Assembly: GCA_031268525.1 (NCBI GenBank)
Contig: JAIRXA010000095.1
Coordinates: 1 to 14,278 of the forward strand
Reading direction: 5' to 3'
DNA length: 14,278 bases
From: Coriobacteriales bacterium
Lineage (GTDB): Bacteria > Actinomycetota > Coriobacteriia > Coriobacteriales > UBA8131
A program made the translations under genes and the position numbers. Below the pieces are notes generated by a model. It saw only the letters and a list, made by a program, of their open reading frames with translations, ran no database searches and was not told where the DNA came from. Below, piece after piece: positions 6,230 to 12,758 of this stretch. Within the stretch, counting starts at the first letter, position 1. The number at the start of each line of letters is the position of its first letter.

Positions 6230-7168
6230 ATGAAGTTCTTAACCAAGATCGTTGCTGCTCTGACAATCACGGCCTTGCTCACTCTTGGCTTTGGCTGTGC
6301 CAGTCCAGACAACGGGAGCGCTACCAACGATGGTACCAACGCCTCAGGTACAGGCGCAGATGCCAGCAACTCCTCCACCCCCACCGGGACCATCAACATC
6401 ATTGCCCGCGAGGATGGATCAGGTACGCGCAGCGCCTTTGCCGAGCTCTTTGAAGTGCAGGTTGAAAGCGCTGACGGGCAGAAGGTCGACGGCACGACTG
6501 CCTCGGCCATTGTCACCAACTCAACCTCGGTCATGATGACCACCGTCGCGGGCGACCCCAATGCCATCGGTTACCTCTCGCTCGGTAGTCTCAATGATAC
6601 CGTGCGCGCCGTACCCATCGACGGCGTTGAGGCTACGACCGCCAACGTCAAGTCGGGCACCTACCGCGTGAGCCGCCCCTTCAATATCGTCACGACGTCG
6701 GCGGCCCTGAGTCCTGAAGCTCAGGACTTCATCACCTTCATACTCAGCGCGGATGGTCAGGCGGTCATCGTTGAGAATAACTACATCGCCGTGGATGATT
6801 CCGCACCCGCCTACCAACCGACCGCTGGGCTTTCCGGTAAAGTCGTCCTCGCTGGTTCCTCTTCGGTCTCACCGGTGATGGAAATGCTCGGAGAAGCCTA
6901 TGAGTTGGCGAACCCTGATGTCAACATCGAGATACAGACCAGCGATTCGGGCACCGGTATCACCTCGGTTCTCGAGGGTATCTGCGACATCGGAATGTCC
7001 TCTCGCGAACTCAAAGACAGCGAAACCTCCCAGGGTGCTGCAGCTACGACCATCGCAATCGATGGAATCGCGGTCATCGTGAATAACGCGAATGGGATCG
7101 CAGGCTTGACCAGCGAGCAGGTCAAAGGCATTTACCTGGGCGAGACAACGACCTGGGATGCGTTGTAG
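6230..7168 (+). CDS. pstS: Phosphate ABC transporter substrate-binding lipoprotein PstS, apparently circularly permuted
   Basis: Extracellular phosphate-binding component of the Pst importer. The start ATG at 6230 follows AGAGGAAAGGA with good spacing and gives a signal peptide (MKFLTKIVAALTITALLTL) ending at Cys23, a probable lipid anchor. A Ser/Thr/Asn/Gly-rich linker runs to about residue 52. The phosphate-site motifs are all present, but in unusual order. REDGSGTRSAF (60-70), IGYLSLGSL (113-121) and SGTYRVSRPFNIVT (142-155) come first; in ordinary PstS they form the second half. AGSSSVSP (208-215), GICDIGMSSREL (250-261) and DGIAVIVN (278-285) come last, though they normally open the protein. 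It ends at YLGETTTWDAL, the point where an ordinary PstS continues into its REDGSGTR half. Total length, 312 residues, is normal. It heads the pst operon, 74 bases before pstC. Confidence 0.93.
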   Translation: MKFLTKIVAALTITALLTLGFGCASPDNGSATNDGTNASGTGADASNSSTPTGTINIIAREDGSGTRSAFAELFEVQVESADGQKVDGTTASAIVTNSTSVMMTTVAGDPNAIGYLSLGSLNDTVRAVPIDGVEATTANVKSGTYRVSRPFNIVTTSAALSPEAQDFITFILSADGQAVIVENNYIAVDDSAPAYQPTAGLSGKVVLAGSSSVSPVMEMLGEAYELANPDVNIEIQTSDSGTGITSVLEGICDIGMSSRELKDSETSQGAAATTIAIDGIAVIVNNANGIAGLTSEQVKGIYLGETTTWDAL

Positions 7169-7242
7169 GGCTACGGGACTGCAAGAAAGCCACCAGGACC
7201 TATCGGGCGTCGTTCGAAGTAAGTCGGAGAAGGCGGTAGACC

Positions 7243-8094
7243 ATGCATGCAGTTCGTGAACGAGTAGCCGCCCTTCTCTTTGGCACCGCCGCAGTGCTCT
7301 GCGTCGTAGCGGTGGTGCTTATCTGCCTCTTCCTCGTGATCAACGGCGCCCCGGCACTGATCCATGAGGGCATCATTCCCTTCGTCAGCAGCACTACCTG
7401 GCAGCCGGCGACCGACCACTACGGCATCCTTGCGATGGTCGTCGGCAGCCTCTACGTCACTGCAGGCGCGCTCATCTTCGGCGTCCCACTCGGGCTGCTG
7501 ACCGCCATCTATCTCTCACGGTTCGCGTCGCCTCGGATACGTCGGCTGTTTCAGCCTCTGGTCGAATTGCTCGCGGGCATCCCCTCGGTCGTCTACGGCT
7601 TCTTTGGACTGGTTGTGATTGTCCCGCTCATCCGCCAGATCTTCAGTGTTCAGGGGATGGGCGTGCTCGCTGCCTCGCTGGTTTTGGGCATCATGATCCT
7701 GCCGACAATCGTCACCGTCTCTCTTGCGGCGCTTGACGCCGTGCCCCCCGCCTATTACGAAGGTGCCCGAGCCATCGGCGCGAGCCACGAACGCTGCGTT
7801 TTTACCGTTATCGTGCCAGCAGCGCTCTCGGGCATCGTCGCCTCGGTCATTTTGAGCTTCGGACGGGCAATCGGTGAGACGATGGCAGTGGTCATGGTTG
7901 TCGGCAACAATGTACGCCTCCCAACCGGCATTCTCGAAGGCGTCCGAACCATGACTGCGAATATCGTTTTGGAGATGGGCTACGCTGCCGACCTGCATCG
8001 CTCAGCGCTGATCGCGACCGCCCTCGTGCTTTTTGTTTTCATTCTGGCGATCAACCTTCTGTTCTCTCTCGTGAGGAAGCGAGTTCGCTCATGA
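7243..8094 (+). CDS. pstC: Phosphate ABC transporter permease PstC
   Basis: One of the two membrane subunits forming the phosphate channel. The 283 residues contain about six hydrophobic segments, the first at about 8-33. The conserved PstC/PstA stretch ELLAGIPSVVYGFFGLVVIVP spans 108-128. The cytoplasmic coupling loop that contacts PstB is EGARAIGASHERCVFTVIVP at 173-192, followed by AALSGI; GRAIGETMAV (207-216) is also characteristic. The start follows GGAGAAGGCGG, a plausible ribosome site. The gene overlaps pstA by four bases (ATGA), showing translational coupling. Length is within the normal range. Confidence 0.96.
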   Translation: MHAVRERVAALLFGTAAVLCVVAVVLICLFLVINGAPALIHEGIIPFVSSTTWQPATDHYGILAMVVGSLYVTAGALIFGVPLGLLTAIYLSRFASPRIRRLFQPLVELLAGIPSVVYGFFGLVVIVPLIRQIFSVQGMGVLAASLVLGIMILPTIVTVSLAALDAVPPAYYEGARAIGASHERCVFTVIVPAALSGIVASVILSFGRAIGETMAVVMVVGNNVRLPTGILEGVRTMTANIVLEMGYAADLHRSALIATALVLFVFILAINLLFSLVRKRVRS

Positions 8095-8981
8095 TACGGT
8101 CAACACGCGCTCGCAAGGGGCAAAGAGGGCCAGTACAGGGAATGCGGAAGGATCACCGCTCTGTCGCCGACCGCATACTGCGCGTCCTTCCCTATGCTGC
8201 AGCCGCACTGACCGCTGCGCTCATCGGCTTCATCATCTGCTACATCCTCGTCATGGGCATTCCGCACATCTCGCCTGATCTGTTTGCCCTGAAGTACAAC
8301 TCGACGAATGTCTCGTTGATGCCAGCACTGATCAATACCGTCCTGATGGTCATCATCGCCCTGTTGCTTGCCGTTCCCATCGGGCTGGGCGCCGCCATCT
8401 TTCTTGCAGAATACGCTCGTCGAGGCAGTCGAATCGTCGGCGCGATCCGCATTGCTGCGGATACTCTGGCCGGTATGCCCTCGATCGTCTACGGCCTGTT
8501 TGGCCTGCTCTTCTTTGTCACCATGCTCGGTTGGCGTCTGTCCCTGTTGGCTGGAGCATGTACGCTTGCGATCATGATATTACCTTTGATCATATCGACC
8601 GCCGAAGAGGCCCTGCGTGCCGTGTCCGATGCCTGGCGCGAAGGCAGTTTTGGGCTCGGCGCTGGGCGTCTGCGCACGGTGGGCGTCATTCTGCTTCCCT
8701 CGGCGCTGCCCGGCATCATTGCTGGAGTCATTTTGGGGATCGGGCGCATCGTTGGCGAAAGTGCCGCACTTATCTACACGGCCGGCACCGCCACCGATCT
8801 TCCCCAGGGCCTTTTTGACTCCACACGCACGCTCTCGGTGCATATGTATGTCCTGGCCAGCGAGGGTCTGCATCTGGATAAGACCTACGCAACAGCCGTC
8901 GTCTTACTGGTGCTCGTCGTTGGGATAAACACCGCCTCTCTCCTCATCGCCCGACGAATACAGAAAGGACTCACCGCGTGA
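8091..8981 (+). CDS. pstA: Phosphate ABC transporter permease PstA
   Basis: Second membrane subunit of the phosphate channel, 296 residues. Hydrophobic segments begin near residue 34. The family stretch DTLAGMPSIVYGLFGLLFF covers 124-142, the coupling loop REGSFGLGAGRLRTVGVILLP covers 183-203, and GIGRIVGESAAL (216-227) matches the equivalent PstC motif. The first 25 residues are unusually basic (MIRSTRARKGQRG). Met18 at 8142 is an alternative start that would remove them, but the ATGA overlap with pstC favours 8091. The stop overlaps the pstB GTG start (GTGA), so pstC, pstA and pstB form one coupled unit. Confidence 0.96.
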   Translation: MIRSTRARKGQRGPVQGMRKDHRSVADRILRVLPYAAAALTAALIGFIICYILVMGIPHISPDLFALKYNSTNVSLMPALINTVLMVIIALLLAVPIGLGAAIFLAEYARRGSRIVGAIRIAADTLAGMPSIVYGLFGLLFFVTMLGWRLSLLAGACTLAIMILPLIISTAEEALRAVSDAWREGSFGLGAGRLRTVGVILLPSALPGIIAGVILGIGRIVGESAALIYTAGTATDLPQGLFDSTRTLSVHMYVLASEGLHLDKTYATAVVLLVLVVGINTASLLIARRIQKGLTA

Positions 8982-9739
8982 TTTCTGCTCCCGCCAAACT
9001 TGCGACCAGGGACCTCGACCTCTTCTACGGCGATTTTCAAGCGCTCCAGAAGGTTAATCTGGAGATTCCCTCTCTCTCCGTGACGGCCTTCATCGGACCG
9101 TCGGGCTGCGGTAAGACCACCCTGCTCAAGACCTTCAATCGCATGATCGACCTCGTGGAGGGCTGCCGTATTACCGGTGAAGTTCTGCTCGATGGTGAGG
9201 ATATCTACCACAGTATGGATACGAACTTTCTGCGCAAACGAGTGGGTATGGTTTTTCAGAAGCCCAACCCCTTCCCGATGAGTATCTTTGACAACATCGC
9301 CTATGGGCCACGGACCCACGGCGTGCGTCGGCACAGTGAGCTTGAGGAGATCGTGGAGCGCTCCCTGCGCAACACGGCACTGTTTGATGAGGTAAAGGAT
9401 CGCCTGCGTCACAACGCCCTCAGTCTGTCGGGTGGCCAGCAACAGCGCCTGTGTATTGCTCGTGCTCTGGCAGTTGAACCCGAAATCCTGCTGATGGACG
9501 AGCCGACCTCTGCGCTTGACCCTGCCTCCACGGCTCGTATCGAGGAGCTGGTCTGTACGCTTTCCGAGCACTATTCCATAGTCATTGTTACGCATAACAT
9601 GCAGCAGGCGGCTCGTATTTCGGCACAGACTGCCTTCTTCCTACTCGGCGAGGTGGTTGAGTACGGTCCGACCACCCAGATATTCAGTGACCCACATGAC
9701 TCGCGCACTTTGGACTACGTTGCAGGGCGTTTTGGATGA
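8978..9739 (+). CDS. pstB: Phosphate ABC transporter ATP-binding protein PstB
   Basis: ATPase that powers phosphate import, working as a dimer on the inner face of PstC-PstA. Complete motifs: Walker A GPSGCGKT (40-47), Q-loop FQKPNPFPMSIFDNIAYGPR (93-112, the PstB-specific form), ABC signature LSGGQQQR (150-157), Walker B ILLMDEP (170-176), D-loop SALDP (178-182) and switch His in THN (205-207). The GTG start overlaps the pstA stop and has AAAGGA about 9 bases upstream. The length of 253 residues is normal. In most bacteria phoU follows pstB; here the next gene is a response regulator. Confidence 0.97.
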   Translation: MISAPAKLATRDLDLFYGDFQALQKVNLEIPSLSVTAFIGPSGCGKTTLLKTFNRMIDLVEGCRITGEVLLDGEDIYHSMDTNFLRKRVGMVFQKPNPFPMSIFDNIAYGPRTHGVRRHSELEEIVERSLRNTALFDEVKDRLRHNALSLSGGQQQRLCIARALAVEPEILLMDEPTSALDPASTARIEELVCTLSEHYSIVIVTHNMQQAARISAQTAFFLLGEVVEYGPTTQIFSDPHDSRTLDYVAGRFG

Positions 9740-9806
9740 ATGTTCTTATTTCGGCGCTGATCTGTCATGCATCCGGCGCCATCGGTCGGCTCTCAGGGGT
9801 TAAAGT

Positions 9807-9846
9807 GGGGGAGTGCAGGCGGGGGAGTGCGAACGGGAGTGCGAAC
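9807..9846 (+). repeat. Three direct copies of GGGAGTGC upstream of the response-regulator promoter
   Basis: GGGAGTGC occurs at 9809-9816, 9823-9830 and 9835-9842, within units of 14, 14 and 12 bases; the last two units share GGGAGTGCGAAC. The array ends 10 bases before the -35 box of the promoter at 9857. A direct-repeat array in this position could be an activator site for an OmpR/PhoB-type regulator, possibly autoregulation. It could also be a slippage-prone G-rich repeat. Confidence 0.5.
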
Positions 9847-9856
9847 GGGGCAATCA

Positions 9857-9885
9857 TTGAGACTTTGGCGCAGGCTGCGTATACT
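9857..9885 (+). promoter_or_regulatory. Sigma-70-type promoter for the two-component genes
   Basis: TTGAGA (9857-9862) and TATACT (9880-9885) are separated by exactly 17 bases, and each matches the consensus at 5 of 6 positions. Transcription would start near 9892, giving a leader of about 20 bases with the ribosome site GGGGGAAGGAAG before the ATG at 9912. This lets the regulator pair be expressed independently of the pst operon upstream. Confidence 0.7.
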
Positions 9886-9911
9886 GTCAGAAGAGCTGGG
9901 GGAAGGAAGCC

Positions 9912-10604
9912 ATGTCGGTAATTTACTACGTCGAAGATGACCCCAATATTCGCGAGCTGGCCATCTACGCACTCAAGCAGGCTGGTTTGAGCGCTTGCGG
10001 TTTCTCAAATGCTCTGGAACTCTACGCCGCCTGCGAGCGCGAGCTTCCCAGCCTTATTCTGCTCGATATCATGCTTCCGCATGAGGACGGGCTCCAGATA
10101 CTCAGGCATCTGCGGGATTCGCGCACGACCTCCGAAACACCCGTCATGATGTTGACCGCCAAGAGCAGCGAATACGATGTCGTGGTTGGCCTGGACGCAG
10201 GGGCCGATGATTATCTCGCAAAGCCCTTTGGTATGATGGAGCTGGTATCTCGCGTCAAAGCCCTGCTTCGCCGCGTCGATCGTAAAGCCGCGGCCGAGGA
10301 GGAAGACGATACCCTGATTGTCGAGAACCTCTGGGTCTCGCCTCGTCAGCGCAGGGTCGTTGTCGACGACACTCTTGTTGCGCTCACCCATAAGGAGTTC
10401 GATCTGCTCCAGTTGCTCATGGAGAATTCCGGACAGGTTCTCAGTCGTGATCAGTTGCTTAATGCCGTCTGGGGCTGGAGAAGCGGAAGCGGTACTCGTA
10501 CGGTTGACGTGCACATCCAAACCCTGCGCCAGAAACTGGGTCTGGCTGCTTCGGTCATTGAGACGGTGCGTGGCGTGGGCTACCGCATGAAGAAAGGGGA
10601 GTGA
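9912..10604 (+). CDS. PhoB/PhoP-like OmpR-family DNA-binding response regulator
   Basis: Transcription factor of a two-component system. The receiver domain (1 to about 118) has the acidic pair Asp9-Asp10 with Glu8, phosphoacceptor Asp52 in LLDIMLP, Thr82 in MLTAK and Lys104 in LAKPFG. A short acidic linker (EEEDD) leads to an OmpR/PhoB winged-helix domain with ALTHKEFDLLQLLMEN, VLSRDQLLNAVWGW and TRTVDVHIQTLRQKL, ending VRGVGYRMKKGE. The length of 230 residues is typical. Its place directly after pstSCAB suggests it controls phosphate-starvation genes; this is inferred from context. The stop lies two bases before the kinase ATG. Confidence 0.95.
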   Translation: MSVIYYVEDDPNIRELAIYALKQAGLSACGFSNALELYAACERELPSLILLDIMLPHEDGLQILRHLRDSRTTSETPVMMLTAKSSEYDVVVGLDAGADDYLAKPFGMMELVSRVKALLRRVDRKAAAEEEDDTLIVENLWVSPRQRRVVVDDTLVALTHKEFDLLQLLMENSGQVLSRDQLLNAVWGWRSGSGTRTVDVHIQTLRQKLGLAASVIETVRGVGYRMKKGE

Positions 10605-10606
10605 TC

Positions 10607-11374
10607 ATGGACGCCGCGCAGTCGCAATCGCCAACGCGAAGCCGTGACGATGACGCGGCTGCCAAAAGTCGCCGTGAGTTTACCGCGAATGTTTCCCATG
10701 AGCTCAAGACTCCTCTTACGGTTATCTTGGGCTACGCGGAGCTCATGAAGGATGGGATTGCGCGCGAAGAGGATTTCAGGCGCTTCTCCAAACTGATCTA
10801 TCGCGAAGCCAAACACATGATGGGCATGGTTGAGGACATTCTGGTCATCTCAGAACTCGATGAAAACGAGAACAGGAAGCCCTATCATCAGGCGGAAGGT
10901 GCGCAGGTCGAGCTGGTCGGCCTTACGCGCGTGATCGTTGAGCGGCTTACTCCCTACGCCGAGCAGAATCAGATCAGACTCGAGCTTACCAACAAGGTTG
11001 ATGAGGTGTTTGTCCGTGGCCCCGAGCGTATTCTCACCGAAATGGTCTATAACCTCTGCGAGAACGCGATCCGCTACAACAAGCCCCGTGGTCGCGTCTG
11101 GGTGCTGTTGGATTGCAACGAGGACGGCGAGGCGCGTCTGGAGGTGCGTGACACCGGCATCGGTATAGCACAACGCCACCAGGAGAAGATATTCGAGCGC
11201 TTTTACTGTGTGGATAAAAGCCGCTCGCGCGAGACGGGCGGAACAGGCTTGGGACTCGCCATCGTCAAGCACGGCGCGCAGTATCTCGATGCCCGTCTTC
11301 AGGTGAAGAGCGAACTTGACCTTGGCACGAGCATCACCCTTGAGTTTCCCGAACCACCGAACCGAGAGCGTTGA
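10607..11374 (+). CDS. Short soluble sensor histidine kinase (PhoR-like catalytic core only)
   Basis: Partner kinase of the preceding regulator. The 255 residues contain only the dimerisation/phosphoacceptor domain and the ATPase domain. His31 lies in FTANVSHELKTPLT. The N box NLCENAIRYN is at 149-158, the G1 box DTGIGIA at 182-188, the F box FERFY at 196-200 and the G2 box GGTGLGLA at 211-218. There is no transmembrane segment, HAMP or PAS domain: the first 25 residues are polar (MDAAQSQSPTRSRDDDAAAK). PhoR-type kinases usually have a membrane or PAS sensor. I chose ATG 10607 over GTG 10601 because GGGGA lies 6 bases upstream of the ATG but touches the GTG. The input signal must come from a partner or from inside the cell. 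Confidence 0.93.
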   Translation: MDAAQSQSPTRSRDDDAAAKSRREFTANVSHELKTPLTVILGYAELMKDGIAREEDFRRFSKLIYREAKHMMGMVEDILVISELDENENRKPYHQAEGAQVELVGLTRVIVERLTPYAEQNQIRLELTNKVDEVFVRGPERILTEMVYNLCENAIRYNKPRGRVWVLLDCNEDGEARLEVRDTGIGIAQRHQEKIFERFYCVDKSRSRETGGTGLGLAIVKHGAQYLDARLQVKSELDLGTSITLEFPEPPNRER

Positions 11375-11376
11375 TT

Positions 11377-11402
11377 CCACGTACCGCGTACCACGTACCG
11401 CG
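11377..11402. repeat. Short direct repeat CCACGTACCGCG in a convergent gap
   Basis: CCACGTACCGCG occurs at 11377-11388 and 11391-11402, between the ends of the kinase gene and the convergent degV-family gene. It is followed by a loosely repeating CGCACGCA stretch to about 11440. No hairpin with a T-run is seen, so no intrinsic terminator can be called here. Confidence 0.5.
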
Positions 11403-11460
11403 CACAACGCTCCGCATGCCGCACGCAGACCCGCACGCAAACTCGCACACAGCGAGCTCT

Positions 11461-12318
11461 CTACCTCGTCATGAACAGGATGCCCAGGGTATTGGGTCCG
11501 CAATGCGCGGATATCGTGCAGCTGGCCGTCGTCTCATAGATCTCCCGAAAACGCGCGTGCTCCTCCAGATAGGTGCGCACTTCTGAGATGATCGAGGCGG
11601 GTACGCCGGCATGTGTGATGAACACCCGTGTATCGTCGATCGAATCGCCATACTCATCAAGTTTGTTCTGCACATAGCGCAGGAGTACATGATTGAATTT
11701 TCCCCGATACTTGCGTCCGGGCGACATTGAGCCATCGACGTTGCTCACCTCGATGCAGGGTTTGATGCTCAACAGCGATGCGCTGAGAGCCGTCAGGGCC
11801 GAACAGCGCCCACCTTCGCGCAGAAACTCCAGCGTGTCGATGATGAAGCTCGCGTGCGCACGAGGGGTCAAGGTGCGTACCTCGGCAGCGACCTGTTCGG
11901 CAGACATCCCTGTGGCGATGCGCTCCGCAGCAGCCAAAACCAGCAGGCCGGTGCCCGTGGAGAGACTACGGCTGTCGATGACCTGCACGTTGCCCGCTCG
12001 CCTTGCGGCCTCAAGGGCGTTTGCGTGAGCCGACGAAAGCGATGCGGCCAGATTGAGGTGGACCACACTCATTCCCTGCTTCGTCCACCGCTCAAAGTGC
12101 TCCAGATATTCGCCAACATTGACGGCTGAGGTTTTTGGCAGGGTTCCGGTCTGACGGTAGAGGGCAAACATCTCCGGCGGTGTGATATCAACATTGTCTA
12201 TGTAGTCCCTGCCATCAATGGTGATGTGAAGCGGGAAGTAGTGCACATCGTATCGTGCTTTGAGCGCCTCGCCGAGATCGCAGGTGCTGTCAGCGCTGAG
12301 AATGACTTTTTGCTGCAT
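11461..12318 (-). CDS. DegV-family fatty-acid-binding protein (FakB-like)
   Basis: Cytosolic lipid-binding protein of the DegV family. Characterised members (FakB) hold a fatty acid for phosphorylation by the kinase FakA. Family features: the opening DSTCDL (10-15), LPKTSAVNVGEYLEHF (60-75), LNLAASLSSAHANAL (88-102), DSRSLSTGTGLLVLAA (115-130), FLREGGRCSAL near the middle, and the terminal HCGPNTLGI (272-280). The length of 285 residues is normal. A ribosome site GGAGGG lies about 10 bases upstream. The gene stands alone on its strand, convergent with the two-component genes. No FakA-like gene is in the window, so a direct role in fatty-acid use is inferred from the family only. Confidence 0.93.
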   Translation of the reverse strand: MQQKVILSADSTCDLGEALKARYDVHYFPLHITIDGRDYIDNVDITPPEMFALYRQTGTLPKTSAVNVGEYLEHFERWTKQGMSVVHLNLAASLSSAHANALEAARRAGNVQVIDSRSLSTGTGLLVLAAAERIATGMSAEQVAAEVRTLTPRAHASFIIDTLEFLREGGRCSALTALSASLLSIKPCIEVSNVDGSMSPGRKYRGKFNHVLLRYVQNKLDEYGDSIDDTRVFITHAGVPASIISEVRTYLEEHARFREIYETTASCTISAHCGPNTLGILFMTR

Positions 12319-12375
12319 ACCCTTGTAACCCTCCGTCTGCCTTCATTTGGAGCCCCTTTCTTCCCCGTGGGGATT

Positions 12376-12404
12376 ATTATACGGTTAATCGAGAGTTACG
12401 TGGA
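12376..12404 (-). promoter_or_regulatory. Possible promoter of the degV-family gene
   Basis: A perfect -10 box TATAAT lies on the minus strand at 12381-12376. Seventeen bases upstream is TCCACG, a poor -35 match (3 of 6). Transcription would start near the CCCC/GGGG hairpin at 12363-12372, about 50 bases before the start codon. Confidence 0.4.
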
Positions 12405-12414
12405 GTGCGCGCGT

Positions 12415-12432
12415 TGCCCGGCATGCCCGGCA
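12415..12432. repeat. Tandem pair of the 9-bp near-palindrome TGCCCGGCA
   Basis: Two adjacent identical copies, each TGCC and GGCA around a central C. It lies just upstream of the candidate degV promoter on the minus strand and could be a regulator site. Confidence 0.4.
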
Positions 12433-12458
12433 GGGATACGGCAATGGGTGATTGTAGT

Positions 12459-12495
12459 GGGTAGACGACAGGAGCTCTGTACCCGACGTCTACCC
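12459..12495. repeat. Long inverted repeat with 9-bp perfect arms
   Basis: GGGTAGACG (12459-12467) pairs with CGTCTACCC (12487-12495). Within the 19-base loop ACAGG and TCTGT can form a second stem around AGC. No T-run follows, so it is not a standard terminator. It could be an RNA structure or an operator, about 264 bases upstream of the flavoprotein start. Confidence 0.5.
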
Positions 12496-12651
12496 CATGG
12501 CAGCGTGCCTTCATCACAGAAATGTTGAGAACACCGATGGGAGCGAGTCGTGTCCTCTTCTTTGTGGTAAACCCTATGAGCCATTTAGGCCCATTTCCCC
12601 TTATCTTTTACAATATGCGCCACTTGGCCTCATGGAAAATCGGCCTTACTC

Positions 12652-12667
12652 CCTTATCGTTATAAGG
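12652..12667. promoter_or_regulatory. Palindrome CCTTAT-CGTT-ATAAGG containing a -10-like box
   Basis: Perfect 6-bp arms with a 4-base centre. The right part reads TATAAG (12661-12666), a 5 of 6 match to a -10 box, but no -35 box is found at 15-19 bases. It lies about 90 bases upstream of the flavoprotein gene and could be an operator over an activator-dependent promoter. Confidence 0.3.
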
Positions 12668-12758
12668 TCTGTTTTGGTCGCGGGATGCTCGGTTCAAAAG
12701 AGACTCTGTTGGAGCAGGACCAGCAAGCACCCGTGCACACGGAAATGAAGGAGGAAGA

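Larger units (their letters stand above)
12319..12758. other. Gene-free divergent region between the degV-family gene and the flavoprotein gene
   Basis: No tRNA or convincing coding frame is seen in these 440 bases. They contain a possible degV promoter, the small hairpin CCCCGTGGGG (12363-12372), a tandem pair of TGCCCGGCA, a long inverted repeat at 12459-12495 and a short palindrome at 12652-12667. A -10-like TACAAT near 12610 lacks a good -35 box. The stretch TGCTC...GAGCA around 12688-12717 can pair but is weak. The long leader in front of the flavoprotein suggests regulated expression. Confidence 0.6.

Noticed and set aside
8885..9595. 236-codon open frame on the minus strand
   Set aside because: It lies antisense to pstB, whose ABC motifs are complete; the opposite strand shows no domain and no ribosome site of note.
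9736..9921. 61-codon frame directly after pstB, considered as a short or degraded phoU
   Set aside because: The translation (MNVLISALICHASGAIG...) bears no PhoU-like helical pattern and runs through the G-rich repeat and the promoter of the next gene.
12459..12495. Intrinsic terminator
   Set aside because: The stem is good but no T-run follows on either strand, and neither neighbouring gene ends here.
12670..12720. tRNA-like segment (GGTTCAAAAG resembling a T arm)
   Set aside because: No acceptor stem, D arm or anticodon arm can be folded around it.
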